Source: a virus
DNA: 38,057 nucleotides
Virus record (IMG/VR): IMGVR_UViG_3300021091_000185
Coordinates: 1 to 38,057 of that record
Strand: one strand, 5' to 3'
The first letter of the stretch is position 1, and each line of letters starts with the position of its first letter. The translations under genes and the position numbers were made by a program. Below are positions 1 through 8,532 of this stretch, one piece after another. The notes under the pieces were generated by a model, which had not been told where the DNA came from, did no database searches, and saw only the letters and a list, made by a program, of their open reading frames with translations.

Positions 1-463
1 CAAACACATAATCCATCTCCGGTGTTCCGAAGTAGCGCCTGTACTGACCGGCAGGCGTCGTGGGAAATGCGGGCGGTTGAACAAGCGTTGCAGGGATTAC
101 GCGAGGTGATTCTGGCGTAACAGGATCTACTCTAGAGCCTGCTGCTGGGGGTGCCGCTACTGAGCCCCGCTCTTGTTTATCTTTTTCAGCAAAGTATTTA
201 AGAGATTCTTCAATTAACTTCTTTTCATTTGCATTTGCCGGCCCCTCCAATGTTGCGTACGCTAGTCCGGGTAAGCCAAAACCTAAGTATGACGCTTGTC
301 TTTTTAGGTCTGAAGGTAAGGGCAATTTTTGAATAGTTTCTTCTAAAACAATTAAGGCTAAGTTGAACGGGTTTAAAGGATTAAAAGCTTTTCCTACTGC
401 CCCTAGTCTTGTAGTCGGGACCCTAGTTTGAAAAGGGTTTAAAGCTACTGGAAAACGACGCAC
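1..463 (-). CDS. Hypothetical virion-type protein, C-terminus cut off by window edge
   Basis: An open frame on the minus strand runs from a GTG at 463-461 to the first base of the window without a stop, giving about 154 residues of an incomplete protein. No ATG is available; an in-frame TAA lies a few codons upstream of the GTG and no clear ribosome binding site is seen, so the start is tentative. The N-terminal part is rich in Asn, Pro and Leu, followed by a moderately hydrophobic stretch and then a Pro/Ala/Thr-rich tail. The style resembles the Ala/Pro-rich internal proteins at 2779-5737 and 21400-22965. I do not recognise the family. It is transcribed away from the dCMP deaminase gene at 495. 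Confidence 0.55.
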   Translation of the reverse strand, partial: MRRFPVALNPFQTRVPTTRLGAVGKAFNPLNPFNLALIVLEETIQKLPLPSDLKRQASYLGFGLPGLAYATLEGPANANEKKLIEESLKYFAEKDKQERGSVAAPPAAGSRVDPVTPESPRVIPATLVQPPAFPTTPAGQYRRYFGTPEMDYVF

Positions 464-494
464 AGCTACACAGCTACTTTTATTCTTTTATTTT

Positions 495-935
495 ATGTCC
501 TGGGATCTTCGATTTCTTAATCTCGCTAAACAAATTGCAAACTGGAGTAAAGACCCTTCGACAAAAGTCGGGGCTATAGCGGTTCGAGACCGTAGAATTC
601 TTGCGACGGGTTACAACGGATTTCCACGCGGCGTGGCAGACCTCCCCGGTCGTTTGCTCAATCGCAAAGAGAAGCTTCTTCGGGTTGTCCACGCTGAGGC
701 AAACATCATTGCCCAAGCTGCTCGCAACGGTATTTCTTTGGAGGACGCGACAATTTATGTCTGGCCGTTCTTACCCTGCAGTAACTGCTGCACACTTTTG
801 ATCCAGTCAGGGATTTCCCGCGTGGTTGCCCCTCACATCCCCATACCCGATCGTTGGGCACACAATTTTAATTTGTCTAAGTCTATGTTTACTGAGGCTG
901 ACGTAGAGCTTGTGTTAGTTGACTCTACGGTTTGA
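495..935 (+). CDS. Deoxycytidylate (dCMP) deaminase
   Basis: This 146-residue protein belongs to the zinc-dependent cytidine/dCMP deaminase superfamily. The enzyme converts dCMP to dUMP, feeding dTTP synthesis during phage replication. Visible motifs are PSTKVGA near residues 21-27, GYNGFPRG at 39-46, the zinc and catalytic motif HAE at 66-68, and PCSNC at 94-98, so the zinc ligands are H66, C95 and C98 with E68 as proton shuttle. The length is typical for phage dCMP deaminases. The ATG at 495 has no obvious Shine-Dalgarno sequence. The 3' end overlaps the convergent methyltransferase gene by 11 nt. A cytidine deaminase or riboflavin-type deaminase is less likely because of the YNG motif. Confidence 0.9.
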   Translation: MSWDLRFLNLAKQIANWSKDPSTKVGAIAVRDRRILATGYNGFPRGVADLPGRLLNRKEKLLRVVHAEANIIAQAARNGISLEDATIYVWPFLPCSNCCTLLIQSGISRVVAPHIPIPDRWAHNFNLSKSMFTEADVELVLVDSTV

Positions 936-1653
936 CAGCTAAAAACATATTGTTGAACGGACGGATCTCGGCGATGTTGTAATTTAAACTAGTTAAATAA
1001 TTGAAAAGCTCTTTCTTCTTGGAGGCGTACCAGCTATTGGTGTTTGCTTCGAAGATGATCGGAGGGTAGTCATTTTTCTTCAAAGTCAATGCGGCGCCTT
1101 GTAGTGCTTTGAGTTCGTTGCCTTCGATATCCATTTTTATTAAACCGATGTCTTTCAGTCGGTGATTATCAATAGCGGTTGTTTTAACTTTTTCTTCGCG
1201 TAAAACTTGCTGATTTTTTTGAGGCGTCAATAAGGTTGACCCGCCGCCATCTTCTGATACGACGTATAAAGTCATGTTTTGGTTGGCCCCCGGCAGATCG
1301 GTTAACGCCTCGTGGTACGGCTGGATGTTGTCAATCTCATTAATAAAGATGTTTCCGCAAAGTTGAAAAAACGTGCGTTTCTGGGCTTCAAAAGCAACAA
1401 CGTTATTAAAGTGTGCAGCCAAAAGAATCGAATATGCGCCCATGTGTGCGCCACAGTCGACGAAGGTTTTGGTCTTGTCTCCGAATTTTTCTGCGGCCCA
1501 CTGGATGATCGGGAGCTCAGGCACCCCAACTTGGAGCATCTGACAACGCCCCGAATCGTCATCGTGCATCAAAAAACCAAGCTCCGGCGTGGGGACAATC
1601 AGGCGACGGCCTTCATTGTTCGCGGTTTCGGGTCCCCACAGGTATGTTGTCAC
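925..1653 (-). CDS. FkbM-family SAM-dependent methyltransferase
   Basis: The 242-residue protein carries the SAM-binding motif FVDCGAHMGAYS at about residues 64-75 and the hallmark FkbM signature KMDIEGNELKAL at about 173-184, followed by FEAN near 201-204. FkbM methyltransferases usually O-methylate sugars or polyketide-like acceptors. In phages they commonly sit with glycosyltransferases. The start is a GTG at 1653-1651. A 39-nt gap separates it from the divergent glycosyltransferase at 1693, so the two may share a control region. The 3' end overlaps dCMP deaminase convergently. The acceptor is unknown; a glycan on the virion or host surface is an inference from the several sugar genes in this window. 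Confidence 0.87.
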   Translation of the reverse strand: MTTYLWGPETANNEGRRLIVPTPELGFLMHDDDSGRCQMLQVGVPELPIIQWAAEKFGDKTKTFVDCGAHMGAYSILLAAHFNNVVAFEAQKRTFFQLCGNIFINEIDNIQPYHEALTDLPGANQNMTLYVVSEDGGGSTLLTPQKNQQVLREEKVKTTAIDNHRLKDIGLIKMDIEGNELKALQGAALTLKKNDYPPIIFEANTNSWYASKKKELFNYLTSLNYNIAEIRPFNNMFLAVKP

Positions 1654-1670
1654 TTAAGGTTTGAGTCAGT

Positions 1671-1687
1671 GCTAACATACTAACAGC
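1671..1687 (+). promoter_or_regulatory. Candidate promoter-like motif shared by two glycosyltransferase genes
   Basis: The 17-mer GCTAACATACTAACAGC lies just upstream of the GTG of the glycosyltransferase at 1693. A near copy with three mismatches, GCTAGTATACTGACAGC, lies at 13105-13121 upstream of the GT17 gene, which also begins with GTG. The core CATACT/TATACT resembles a -10 box. No good -35 box is seen, so the function is uncertain. Confidence 0.3.
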
Positions 1688-1692
1688 CGCGA

Positions 1693-2466
1693 GTGAAAAT
1701 GACCATACCTGTAATGGGCACAGCTGTCGTAAACGCCCCTCATTGGGTGTATCGTTTATTGTATAGTATCGATTATCCTGTAGATACTTTTGTTGTTTTT
1801 AACAATAATGGGCGCGGCCAGATTACGGAAGAATTGGATTATTTAACTAAGGTTCCTCATCAATATGTGAAGAAGGTTGTTGTCGCACACATGCCCGCCA
1901 ATGTCGGGTGCTCTGGAGCCTGGAATTTAATTATTAAGTGCTTCATGCAGTCACCTTATTGGGTGGTTGTTAATCACGACCTTATGTTTACGCCTGGGTT
2001 TTTGGCGAAGGCTGTGGAGCACGCTCAAGATGCTGAAACGGGTATCGTCCACGGAGAGAACGGCAGCTGGGATTTTTTCCTTTTAAAGGATTGGGTTGTA
2101 CAGAATTACGGGTTGTTTGATGAAAATCTGTATCCGGCTTATTGCGAGGACATGGACTATGGGATGCGGTTTAAACACAAAGATTTAAAGAGGTGTCTGA
2201 GTGTCGGCGTTCCGTATTACCACGGGCGTACAAGCGGTGATTATCAAGACGGATCTCAGACTTGGCGAAGTGAACCAGAGTTAGCTAACGGTATTCATTA
2301 CGCGCATGAAATGAACAAAGAGTATTTGCACGCTAAGTGGAATCCGGCTTGGCAAGCACATGTGGATGGGGAGGTTTATGCGAATCCGTTTAATAATCCA
2401 GGTATTCCGCTTGATTTCACTACGTATGATCTGCACTTCGTGCGGAGTAAAAACTTAGGGTTTTAA
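1693..2466 (+). CDS. GT2-like (GT-A fold) glycosyltransferase
   Basis: This protein of 257 residues resembles GT2-family (GT-A fold) nucleotide-sugar glycosyltransferases. Supporting features are the early strand FVVFNNNG (33-40), NVGCSGAWN (70-78), the NHDLMFTPG segment (94-102) at the usual place of the metal-binding DxD, and FDENLYPAYCEDMDYGMR (142-159), which matches the C-terminal ED/D..R acceptor-site motif of the family. The annotated start is GTG at 1693; an in-frame ATG two codons later (1699) is equally possible. It diverges from the FkbM methyltransferase. Substrate and acceptor cannot be read from the sequence. It is one of four glycosyltransferase-type genes in this window, and modification of a virion or host-surface glycan is an inference. 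Confidence 0.82.
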   Translation: MKMTIPVMGTAVVNAPHWVYRLLYSIDYPVDTFVVFNNNGRGQITEELDYLTKVPHQYVKKVVVAHMPANVGCSGAWNLIIKCFMQSPYWVVVNHDLMFTPGFLAKAVEHAQDAETGIVHGENGSWDFFLLKDWVVQNYGLFDENLYPAYCEDMDYGMRFKHKDLKRCLSVGVPYYHGRTSGDYQDGSQTWRSEPELANGIHYAHEMNKEYLHAKWNPAWQAHVDGEVYANPFNNPGIPLDFTTYDLHFVRSKNLGF

Positions 2467-2516
2467 GAAAAATCTGTTGTTTTGGTTAATATTATTGGCA
2501 ACATGGTGTTAGGCGG

Positions 2517-2801
2517 ATGCCTTTTTACTCCTCTTATCCTGCGTGCGGGCGGCTCGTAAATACACTTAAAGGGTTGTTGGACACCCGTGGCGTTTCGTCA
2601 TTTAAATTAAGTAAAATTTCAAATCTATCGCCGACTACAACGCGAAAAATCTATACGGATGAGCGCTACATACCCTCACCTGATGTTCTGGAACGTATTT
2701 GTTTAAGTTTAGAGATTCAACCTGGCGATATTTTGCAGATTTCTCCTAAACTAGAGTTATCAGTAGCGGTGTGTTCTGGTGTTCTCTCCTCAGGAATATG
2801 A
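2517..2801 (+). CDS. XRE/Cro-type helix-turn-helix protein
   Basis: This 94-residue protein contains a Cro/C1-type HTH domain at about residues 12-75: the pattern FKLSKISNLSPTTTRKIYT followed by IPSPDVLERICLSLEI and PGDIL is typical of XRE regulators. It probably binds DNA as a small transcription regulator. The Ser/Val-rich tail after residue 80 may simply reflect the overlap with the next gene, whose GTG start at 2779 lies 23 nt inside this frame. It precedes a run of virion-type genes on the same strand and could regulate them, but no operator is evident. Confidence 0.75.
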   Translation: MPFYSSYPACGRLVNTLKGLLDTRGVSSFKLSKISNLSPTTTRKIYTDERYIPSPDVLERICLSLEIQPGDILQISPKLELSVAVCSGVLSSGI

Positions 2802-3285
2802 GTTAGCGGCTCGGGTTTTAGGTCTGCCGGTGCCTAAGACTCCTGCGGAGAAAGCCGCCGCTGCTCCGATGACCGCCGTGGTTATCCGCAATTTTGATCG
2901 GGCTATGCCTCCGATGCCTGGTATGGAGGCGGAAGAAGGAACTTATACCGGTGCCACGCGTTCTTTAAATCCCCAACCTAATACTCAACAACCGGAAGCT
3001 AGAGTTGCACTGGGTCGCAGGCTTCAGGCAGGAGTTGTCAGCAACGACGATACGGAGGAGTTAGAAGAACTGATGATGCTCATCCTCAGTAACCCTGAGG
3101 TTATGGCGTTGTTTATGAATTTTATTGAGAATATGGGATTGGCTTCGGATGAGTCTGGGGAATATCTGAGCAGCCAGCGTCCGCTTGAATACGACTTACC
3201 TAACTACGGCGGACAATACTCTGTTCTTAATGCACCGTCGAGCAGCACTATTCCTGCTTCAGTCCGGTTCCGGGAACTTGGTTGA
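2779..3285 (+). CDS. Hypothetical virion-type protein
   Basis: This 168-residue protein starts at a GTG (2779) that overlaps the end of the HTH gene; CTCCTCAGGA just inside it is the only SD-like run nearby, so the start rests on frame and gene packing. The N-terminus FSPQEYELAARVLGLP is predicted helical. Residues 40-85 are Pro/Gly-rich, an acidic helix with NDDTEELEELMMLILSNPEV follows at about 89-108, and the C-terminus is Ser/Pro-rich. No domain is recognised. Its position at the head of a tight cluster of Ala/Gln-rich proteins suggests a minor or internal virion component, which is an inference from context only. Confidence 0.6.
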   Translation: MFSPQEYELAARVLGLPVPKTPAEKAAAAPMTAVVIRNFDRAMPPMPGMEAEEGTYTGATRSLNPQPNTQQPEARVALGRRLQAGVVSNDDTEELEELMMLILSNPEVMALFMNFIENMGLASDESGEYLSSQRPLEYDLPNYGGQYSVLNAPSSSTIPASVRFRELG

Positions 3286-3287
3286 TC

Positions 3288-3518
3288 ATGGATCGCTTTA
3301 GTGAGTTAAAAGAAAAAGATGTTAGGCGTATTGCACCGGATCTAGATGCAGCGTCTTTTTTGCGACTTTATTTAACTTCTAATTTTCCTCAGACTGCCGC
3401 GTGGGCTTCTGATGAGCAGAAAAATGCTGGCGTGATACCGCAACTGATCAAAGAGGATGTAAACTATAAAAAGAAGCCTTTAAACGGCACTTCTTTCGAT
3501 AATCCGGCGAAAAGCTAA
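3288..3518 (+). CDS. Small hypothetical protein
   Basis: A 76-residue frame starting at ATG 3288, three codons after the previous stop. A TTG at 3282 that overlaps that stop is an alternative start adding two residues. The protein begins DRFSELKEKDVRRIAPDLD and ends Lys/Asn-rich. A mostly helical fold is likely and no family is recognised. Its stop overlaps the next start in a TAATG junction, so translational coupling with the following virion-type gene is probable. Confidence 0.6.
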   Translation: MDRFSELKEKDVRRIAPDLDAASFLRLYLTSNFPQTAAWASDEQKNAGVIPQLIKEDVNYKKKPLNGTSFDNPAKS

Positions 3519-4123
3519 TGGCAAACCCAGCGAAAACTTTAGGTGCCGGCGCACTCGGAGCCCTCGCTGTACAAGCTACGGGTGAGGTCATAGGTAATGC
3601 CCTAAGTTCTTTACTTGGCGGTGCTGCTAAAAACGTACAAGGTGCTACGGCTCCCACGCAGTATCCTGTCAGTCAAACAGCGGGCCGAAGTAAATACTTT
3701 TTTGCGCCTGAGCTGGGTTTAGCTTATCAGCAGTATTACGAAAGCACTCTTCCTAGGATTCGTGCTTTAAATGCTTTATCTAATTCTCTGGGTTTGGGGG
3801 ATATTGCTCAGGAACCCGCTAGCCCGCAGGAGTTTGCTGAGTTCCAAACTCAACTGACTGAAGAGCAAGCAGAAAATTTAACGAACCGACTTATTCGTGA
3901 AACTGTTGCTGAAAGGCAGTTTGATTATCTGGGGCGCGGTCTTGAAGCTCAAGCTGAGGTAGAAACTCAGAAACAGAAGTCTCTGGGCGAGATTCAGCGT
4001 CAGCGAGTTCAATCTGGTTATGAGGCTGCTTCCAGTGTATTGAATAAAGCTATTGAGAACGTGTTGGCTCGCGAGCGGTTTGAAAACAATACCGCTATTG
4101 CGGAATTAGCCAAACCTATCTGA
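3518..4123 (+). CDS. Putative internal virion protein with hydrophobic N-terminus
   Basis: This 201-residue protein starts in a TAATG overlap with the previous gene. Residues 8-38 form a Gly/Ala-rich glycine-zipper-like hydrophobic segment (GAGALGALAVQATGEVIGNA and on). The rest is Gln/Glu/Ala-rich and helical, with a long probable coiled coil at about 105-195 containing QTQLTEEQAENLTNRL and EVETQKQKSLGEIQRQR. This organisation, a membrane-active N-terminus followed by long helices, is seen in phage proteins ejected into the host envelope. The following two genes look similar. A role as an ejected internal protein is an inference and no sequence family is identified. Confidence 0.6.
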   Translation: MANPAKTLGAGALGALAVQATGEVIGNALSSLLGGAAKNVQGATAPTQYPVSQTAGRSKYFFAPELGLAYQQYYESTLPRIRALNALSNSLGLGDIAQEPASPQEFAEFQTQLTEEQAENLTNRLIRETVAERQFDYLGRGLEAQAEVETQKQKSLGEIQRQRVQSGYEAASSVLNKAIENVLARERFENNTAIAELAKPI

Positions 4124-4134
4124 GGAGAATAATT

Positions 4135-4941
4135 ATGTTGGTGTTTCAGGATCAAGACAAGCCTAACGAGCTTTTAGAGCAAACTATAAGCGCTCTGACT
4201 TCGGTTACTCCCGGCGTGGGTGGCTCTGAAGCTTTAGGCCTTGCTTTTAGTCTACCTACTCTTAGTTCACTCGCTTCCTACGTTGCTTCTGGGAGTAAAG
4301 AACCCTCTGTGGGTACAGCTAAAAAGGATCCTGAAAGAGGGCTAGTTTTTTACGCAGGTAAGAATTACGGGTTTCAAACTCCTGAGTCGTATAAAAAGAT
4401 TTATGGGGGACTGCCTAGTGGGTATGAATCCGCGTCAAAGCGCCAATCTGAGTCGGCGGGTTCTTCGGATTCAGACGCGGCAGCATCTACTGCAGCAGAT
4501 GGTGAGCCGGATTGGACTCAAGGAACTGGTGGCGCTGAAGGTCAAGCACCGCGCCCAGCAGCGCTCCCTGGGTCTACCACACCTCCCATTCCGCAGTCCC
4601 CAGTTGACTTCGGCTCTCTCATAGACATCATTAAAGATTTTGATAAAAAGCGCGGAGAATACATTGAGCAAGATTTAGGATCCGCTGTTCAGCGGATGCT
4701 TGTCACAAATATGCTCTCTATGCGCCAGTCGCGAGAGAACACAAAACGGCAAGTCGAATTAAAGAATATCGAAGCGTGGCAGAACATCGAGCGTGCCCGT
4801 ATTCAGGCTAACGCACTCCAAGCTTCGGCTTTAGCTCAGACCGCTTATCTCTCACAGATCCCCAATGCGGGAGTAATGACTGCTATGAATGAAGCCTTTA
4901 AGGGAGCTATGGCTCCTTTCGAAGATTTTAGCCTGAAGTAA
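4135..4941 (+). CDS. Putative internal virion protein
   Basis: This 268-residue protein is preceded by a good Shine-Dalgarno sequence (GAGGAG shortly before ATG 4135). The N-terminal 90 residues include an Ala/Leu/Ser stretch (LGLAFSLPTLSSLASYVASG, about 42-61). Residues 100-160 are a Ser/Ala/Pro-rich disordered linker. Residues 165-268 are helical, Gln/Ala-rich and include RENTKRQVELKNIEAWQNIE. No catalytic motif is visible. It lies between two proteins of comparable composition, and the three probably act together in the particle, for example as core or ejection proteins. The assignment rests on composition and neighbours only. Confidence 0.6.
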   Translation: MLVFQDQDKPNELLEQTISALTSVTPGVGGSEALGLAFSLPTLSSLASYVASGSKEPSVGTAKKDPERGLVFYAGKNYGFQTPESYKKIYGGLPSGYESASKRQSESAGSSDSDAAASTAADGEPDWTQGTGGAEGQAPRPAALPGSTTPPIPQSPVDFGSLIDIIKDFDKKRGEYIEQDLGSAVQRMLVTNMLSMRQSRENTKRQVELKNIEAWQNIERARIQANALQASALAQTAYLSQIPNAGVMTAMNEAFKGAMAPFEDFSLK

Positions 4942-4945
4942 AGCC

Positions 4946-5737
4946 ATGGCTCTCCCTGCACTCGGTGCCGCTATTGCAGCCAACCCTATAGGCGCAATTT
5001 CTGCTGGCGGCACTTTACTAGGTGGCATAGGGTCGATTATCGGAGCTTCTAGAAGAGCACCTGCCGCTTCCGCTGCTCCTCTTGATTACGCTTCTTTATA
5101 CAGTGCTGCTTTAGCTCCTGGTCAGCAGGCTTTGACCACGGAGGCAATGGTCCTCGCTCAAATGATGGCCCCGTATTTAGGTACGGAGGCTATGACGAGC
5201 AAAGTGCTTGGTCAGACTCAGTATGACCAATTTAAATTAGCCGCAGAAAAAGAACAGACTCGCGCAGGGCTTTTAGCTGGTATTGCATCACAGTATGCCT
5301 CTAGCGCAATTGGTAACGAAGATTTAGCAGCTAAAGCTAAAACTGCTACTGAGATGCTGGGCATTGAGACTGCCGCAGCTTTAACCAAACAATACTCTCA
5401 AGCCGCTCAGAATATCCAAGAACGGACGTTGATGGGCGAGACTTCGTTGCTCAACCCCACCACGCAAGCATTAGCTAACGCTGGTCAATCTGCGTTACAA
5501 ACTAAGAATCAGTTAGCTGGTGGGATTGCAGCCACTAACTTAGATATTTCTAAGCGTCAAGAGGACACTCGAAACGCAGCCCTTCTTCAGCGTGGTCAGA
5601 CCGAAGGCCAACGTGTTCTCCAACGTGAGAAATACGAAGGGCAGATGGCGCTGTCTGAACAAGCTTTCCAACAAGCTATGGCACAAAGGCGATTTGGTGC
5701 TGGAATGGCTTTAGCTGGGCAGCGAGCTTTCGGATGA
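4946..5737 (+). CDS. Putative internal virion protein with glycine-zipper N-terminus
   Basis: This 263-residue Ala/Gln-rich protein opens with a hydrophobic, small-residue segment (ALPALGAAIAANPIGAISAG, then GGTLLGGIGSIIGA up to about residue 34), which could insert in a membrane. The remainder is almost entirely helical with many Gln and Ala, such as the C-terminal stretch of LLQRGQTEGQRVLQREKYEG. This pattern resembles the small internal or ejection proteins of podoviruses. The gene starts 5 nt after the previous one ends, and its stop overlaps the next start (ATGA), which indicates one operon. Confidence 0.6.
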   Translation: MALPALGAAIAANPIGAISAGGTLLGGIGSIIGASRRAPAASAAPLDYASLYSAALAPGQQALTTEAMVLAQMMAPYLGTEAMTSKVLGQTQYDQFKLAAEKEQTRAGLLAGIASQYASSAIGNEDLAAKAKTATEMLGIETAAALTKQYSQAAQNIQERTLMGETSLLNPTTQALANAGQSALQTKNQLAGGIAATNLDISKRQEDTRNAALLQRGQTEGQRVLQREKYEGQMALSEQAFQQAMAQRRFGAGMALAGQRAFG

Positions 5738-6264
5738 TTAAATCTCAAATAGGTGACTCCACTACGGTTGCGGATTGGCTTGCAAATTTACCTAAGTCTC
5801 AAAAAGACGCTTTTGTTTTTTACGCCAAGAACGCAACTAGCGATATTGAGGCTTATCTATACGCTCGGTTTTTAAAGCCCGCGTACGCTGGCAGCATCTC
5901 TGATTTAACCGCGTGGGTACAAGAAAAGTATCCTAAAAATGACTTGCGTAAGCTTCTGCTTATCGAGATTGATGGTCTCCAAGATGATATTAAAAACGTC
6001 AGAGATATGACCGTAAACAGTATGCTAGATTACGCCACTGCTGCTACTAAAATCTCCGCGTTACAAAAAGAGTTACGTTCTCATATTCAAGCTGTTCGGG
6101 CTATCTCTGACGGCCTCGATCGGCGCGGATTACTGCTTGCTGGAGCTGACCGTTGTTTGCGCGAACTGATTCAAACATTCGACGGCCAGCCTACGATTCA
6201 AGCTCTCCTCGATGACTCCAGTTTCCTGGTTTGGTCGACTCTGGAGCGTGAAGAGAAGTCCTAA
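5734..6264 (+). CDS. Hypothetical protein, last gene of the virion cluster
   Basis: This 176-residue protein begins in an ATGA overlap with the preceding gene. It is predicted to be helical, with LLLIEIDGLQDDIKNVRDMT (about 71-90) and a second long helix ISALQKELRSHIQAVRAISD, but no family is recognised. Translational coupling suggests that it belongs functionally with the Ala/Gln-rich proteins before it. A small chaperone or core protein is possible but unproven. Its 3' end overlaps the convergent beta-propeller gene by 4 nt. Confidence 0.55.
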   Translation: MIKSQIGDSTTVADWLANLPKSQKDAFVFYAKNATSDIEAYLYARFLKPAYAGSISDLTAWVQEKYPKNDLRKLLLIEIDGLQDDIKNVRDMTVNSMLDYATAATKISALQKELRSHIQAVRAISDGLDRRGLLLAGADRCLRELIQTFDGQPTIQALLDDSSFLVWSTLEREEKS

Positions 6265-7343
6265 TCAACTCGCTCCATTTGCTTCATTACGGATTCCAGC
6301 GGGCACCGCATAATTCCAATAAATGCGTCGTTAACCCCTAGGGGTAGTACAAGGTCAGTGCTTACAACGTGGGCGCTGAAGGGAAGAATTACAGCGGGCT
6401 GATTTGATACTGGTGTGCCAAAACAATCTGTCCAACGGATCAGTTGGTCATTTAGAGATCCAGAGAACAGAGGTTTTTTAACAACGTATAAAACTTTAGA
6501 GAAGGCCTTATCGATGATGTAGGCGCTTAAATGATAAAGGAGATATAGCTGACCATTTTGGTCATACGCCATATGTTTCCAGTGATAAAAGATCAAGTAG
6601 CCGTATCCCAAGTCCACAGGAGCCGTGGAGTTAAAAGTGGGTGCTCCTTTTGTAACTTCATCTAGAGCTGATGTATCAATCTCGATATCGTCGCCTTTTT
6701 CGCATTTAAAAGTCAGCGGGCGAGTCGAGTACAGACAACGCAGTTCACCTTTATGCGTAAAGAAGCACCAGTTTTTCTCCGGCACACCTTTTTCGCGGTT
6801 TTTACCGATGGGAGGCAACACAGCTTTTGTCGCATTGCCGAAGTCATCGATGTACGCGACGATAACTTTGGGTTGATCGAATAACTTTCTGCCGTCTTTG
6901 TTGTACTTGCTGGCGTACGTCGAAGCGACGAACTGTACGTACAAGTCATTATCAGGTCCGGAAAACAACCGTGGATCTTCATAGCTGAGCCGATGTCCTG
7001 CTTGACGTAATGGTTTGGCTCCTACAATAGTAGAGTCGTCATGAAGTAGCCCTAAGTAAATATCAGTAGGTTTATTGTTTAGGTAGAAATACTTATTGTC
7101 GTATCTAAAACCAAAAGATTCTGGCTGTGACCGCCACGCGATGTAAGTTTTGTTGTTAGTAAACAGTAGGGACGGACTGAAGTTCGCAACGGAACCTTCA
7201 GGTAAACCTTTGTTGATGCGAGTAAAGCTCCCGTTTAGAGCCCGTGCTTGGGTATATACATCGGGTATACCCGGTTGTTCGCACGTGATTGGGTGCAGAG
7301 CGGAGCTATACGTGTGATAAAAACGGTGAGTTGTTTGCGACAT
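6261..7343 (-). CDS. GH130-like five-bladed beta-propeller protein (glycoside phosphorylase/hydrolase-like)
   Basis: The 360-residue protein shows the blade signatures of the GH130/GH43-like five-bladed propeller superfamily: FSPSLLFTNNKTYIAWRS (55-72), SYEDPRLF (120-127), PEKNWCFF (188-195), LYSTRP (204-209) and NSTAPVDLGYGYLIFYHW (238-255). In GH130 enzymes the equivalent ED and KNW segments line the active site for beta-mannoside phosphorolysis or hydrolysis. The Asp of YEDPRL is a good candidate catalytic acid. The start ATG at 7343 is one base upstream of the end of the GT4 gene, so the two form a minus-strand pair. The substrate is unknown. A sugar-binding or nucleotide-sugar glycosyltransferase-accessory role is also possible. 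Confidence 0.7.
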   Translation of the reverse strand: MSQTTHRFYHTYSSALHPITCEQPGIPDVYTQARALNGSFTRINKGLPEGSVANFSPSLLFTNNKTYIAWRSQPESFGFRYDNKYFYLNNKPTDIYLGLLHDDSTIVGAKPLRQAGHRLSYEDPRLFSGPDNDLYVQFVASTYASKYNKDGRKLFDQPKVIVAYIDDFGNATKAVLPPIGKNREKGVPEKNWCFFTHKGELRCLYSTRPLTFKCEKGDDIEIDTSALDEVTKGAPTFNSTAPVDLGYGYLIFYHWKHMAYDQNGQLYLLYHLSAYIIDKAFSKVLYVVKKPLFSGSLNDQLIRWTDCFGTPVSNQPAVILPFSAHVVSTDLVLPLGVNDAFIGIMRCPLESVMKQMERVD

Positions 7344-7344
7344 T

Positions 7345-8517
7345 TCAAGCTCCGAGATCTCTGATGACTTGATTAAATCCGGCGGCGACGTTTTCCCACC
7401 GGTATTCTTTCCGCTGCGTTACGGCATAACAGGCTTCAGCAACTTCGTCGTAGGTTTCTTTGTTTGTGTACAGCTCGGTAAGCTGCCGCGCCGCGTGGTC
7501 TACGTCGATCAATCCGCGCTCAACCCCCAAATCTTTATCTACAACCCAAGTGCTGATGTCTGTCAGCATGGCCGCCTCACTCCAGATATCGAAGCAGGCG
7601 GTGTGATTTGGCACGATCTGAGGTTTTTTGCAGCTGGCGTGTTCGAATGACACGAGACCCCATCCTTCTCCGTTGGATGTATTGATTCCTACGTCACAGC
7701 AGTTATAGATTGTGTTTAGGCGTTCGTCTGACGGAGCGTCCATGTAGTTGATGTGCTGCGACGTAACCGCCATACGGTTGGTGTGGTCCAAACCGTTTTT
7801 GTTCATCTCTCGTACGAACAACGGAATTATGTCCCAACCCATATCCTTTGTGCCCATGTGCATGTACAACATGGTGTCGGGTTTATCGATAGCAAACTTG
7901 GCGAAAGCTTTGATCGTCAGATCGATGCACTTACGAGGTTGATTTCGGTTAGCGTTGAGGACGATGAATTTGTCATCGCCCAAACTTAATTTGCTCCTAG
8001 CTTCTGCCCGTGGAATGCTATTAAAGCGAGACACATCCACGCCGTGCGGGATAACTCCAAGACGTTCCGTTTGGATTCCGTGGTTGAGGATTCTCTTGGC
8101 TGATTCCACGGTAAATGTGATTGCCATATCCCACGCGGGGATATTCCGCAACATGTCTGCGTAATACGCTTCGCTATCGATCGGGAAGTATGTAACAAAC
8201 TTAAACTTCAGTTCGTCTTTTAGGAATTGAACTCTCTCCCATACTTGGTTGCAGACCCAAATATCCTGCAGACAAAAGAAAAAGTCCGGCCTTACTTTTG
8301 TAAGAATTTCTGGTAATCGAGGGATACCAAAACGATCACTGCAGTTAACGTTGGCGGCAGGATAAACCGTAAAAGGATAATCGTGCGGATCACCCGTGGC
8401 GTTTAAACCGACTACCGAAACTTCGTGATCTTTACACAGATATTCAAGGACACTATGTGTTACTCTGGCGAATCCTGTATTACAACATGCGTCACCGTAC
8501 CAAAGGATTTTCGCCAT
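7345..8517 (-). CDS. GT4/GT1-type glycosyltransferase (GT-B fold)
   Basis: I start this gene at the ATG at 8517, giving 390 residues. A longer frame to 8613 would overlap the terminase start and adds a sequence unlike the family. The N-terminus MAKILWYGDACCNTGFARVT is the usual first Rossmann strand and glycine loop. PHGVDVSRF (157-165), VLNANRNQPRK (186-196) and GEGWGLVSFEHASCKKPQIV (283-302) are the donor-binding hallmarks of GT4-family retaining glycosyltransferases. It is paired with the GH130-like gene downstream and has its own promoter-like sequence at 8533-8562. The acceptor is unknown. Confidence 0.88.
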   Translation of the reverse strand: MAKILWYGDACCNTGFARVTHSVLEYLCKDHEVSVVGLNATGDPHDYPFTVYPAANVNCSDRFGIPRLPEILTKVRPDFFFCLQDIWVCNQVWERVQFLKDELKFKFVTYFPIDSEAYYADMLRNIPAWDMAITFTVESAKRILNHGIQTERLGVIPHGVDVSRFNSIPRAEARSKLSLGDDKFIVLNANRNQPRKCIDLTIKAFAKFAIDKPDTMLYMHMGTKDMGWDIIPLFVREMNKNGLDHTNRMAVTSQHINYMDAPSDERLNTIYNCCDVGINTSNGEGWGLVSFEHASCKKPQIVPNHTACFDIWSEAAMLTDISTWVVDKDLGVERGLIDVDHAARQLTELYTNKETYDEVAEACYAVTQRKEYRWENVAAGFNQVIRDLGA

Positions 8518-8532
8518 TTCTGATGTATTATC

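Noticed and set aside
1312-1683. Plus-strand open frame opposite the FkbM methyltransferase
   Set aside because: The minus strand encodes the conserved family motifs; the plus frame has none.
4403-4671. Short open frames in both strands within the virion gene at 4135
   Set aside because: Fall in the low-complexity linker of the real gene and have no start signals.
6625-8164. Several plus-strand open frames within the GH130-like and GT4 genes
   Set aside because: Shadows of the minus-strand genes, no domain or start signal.
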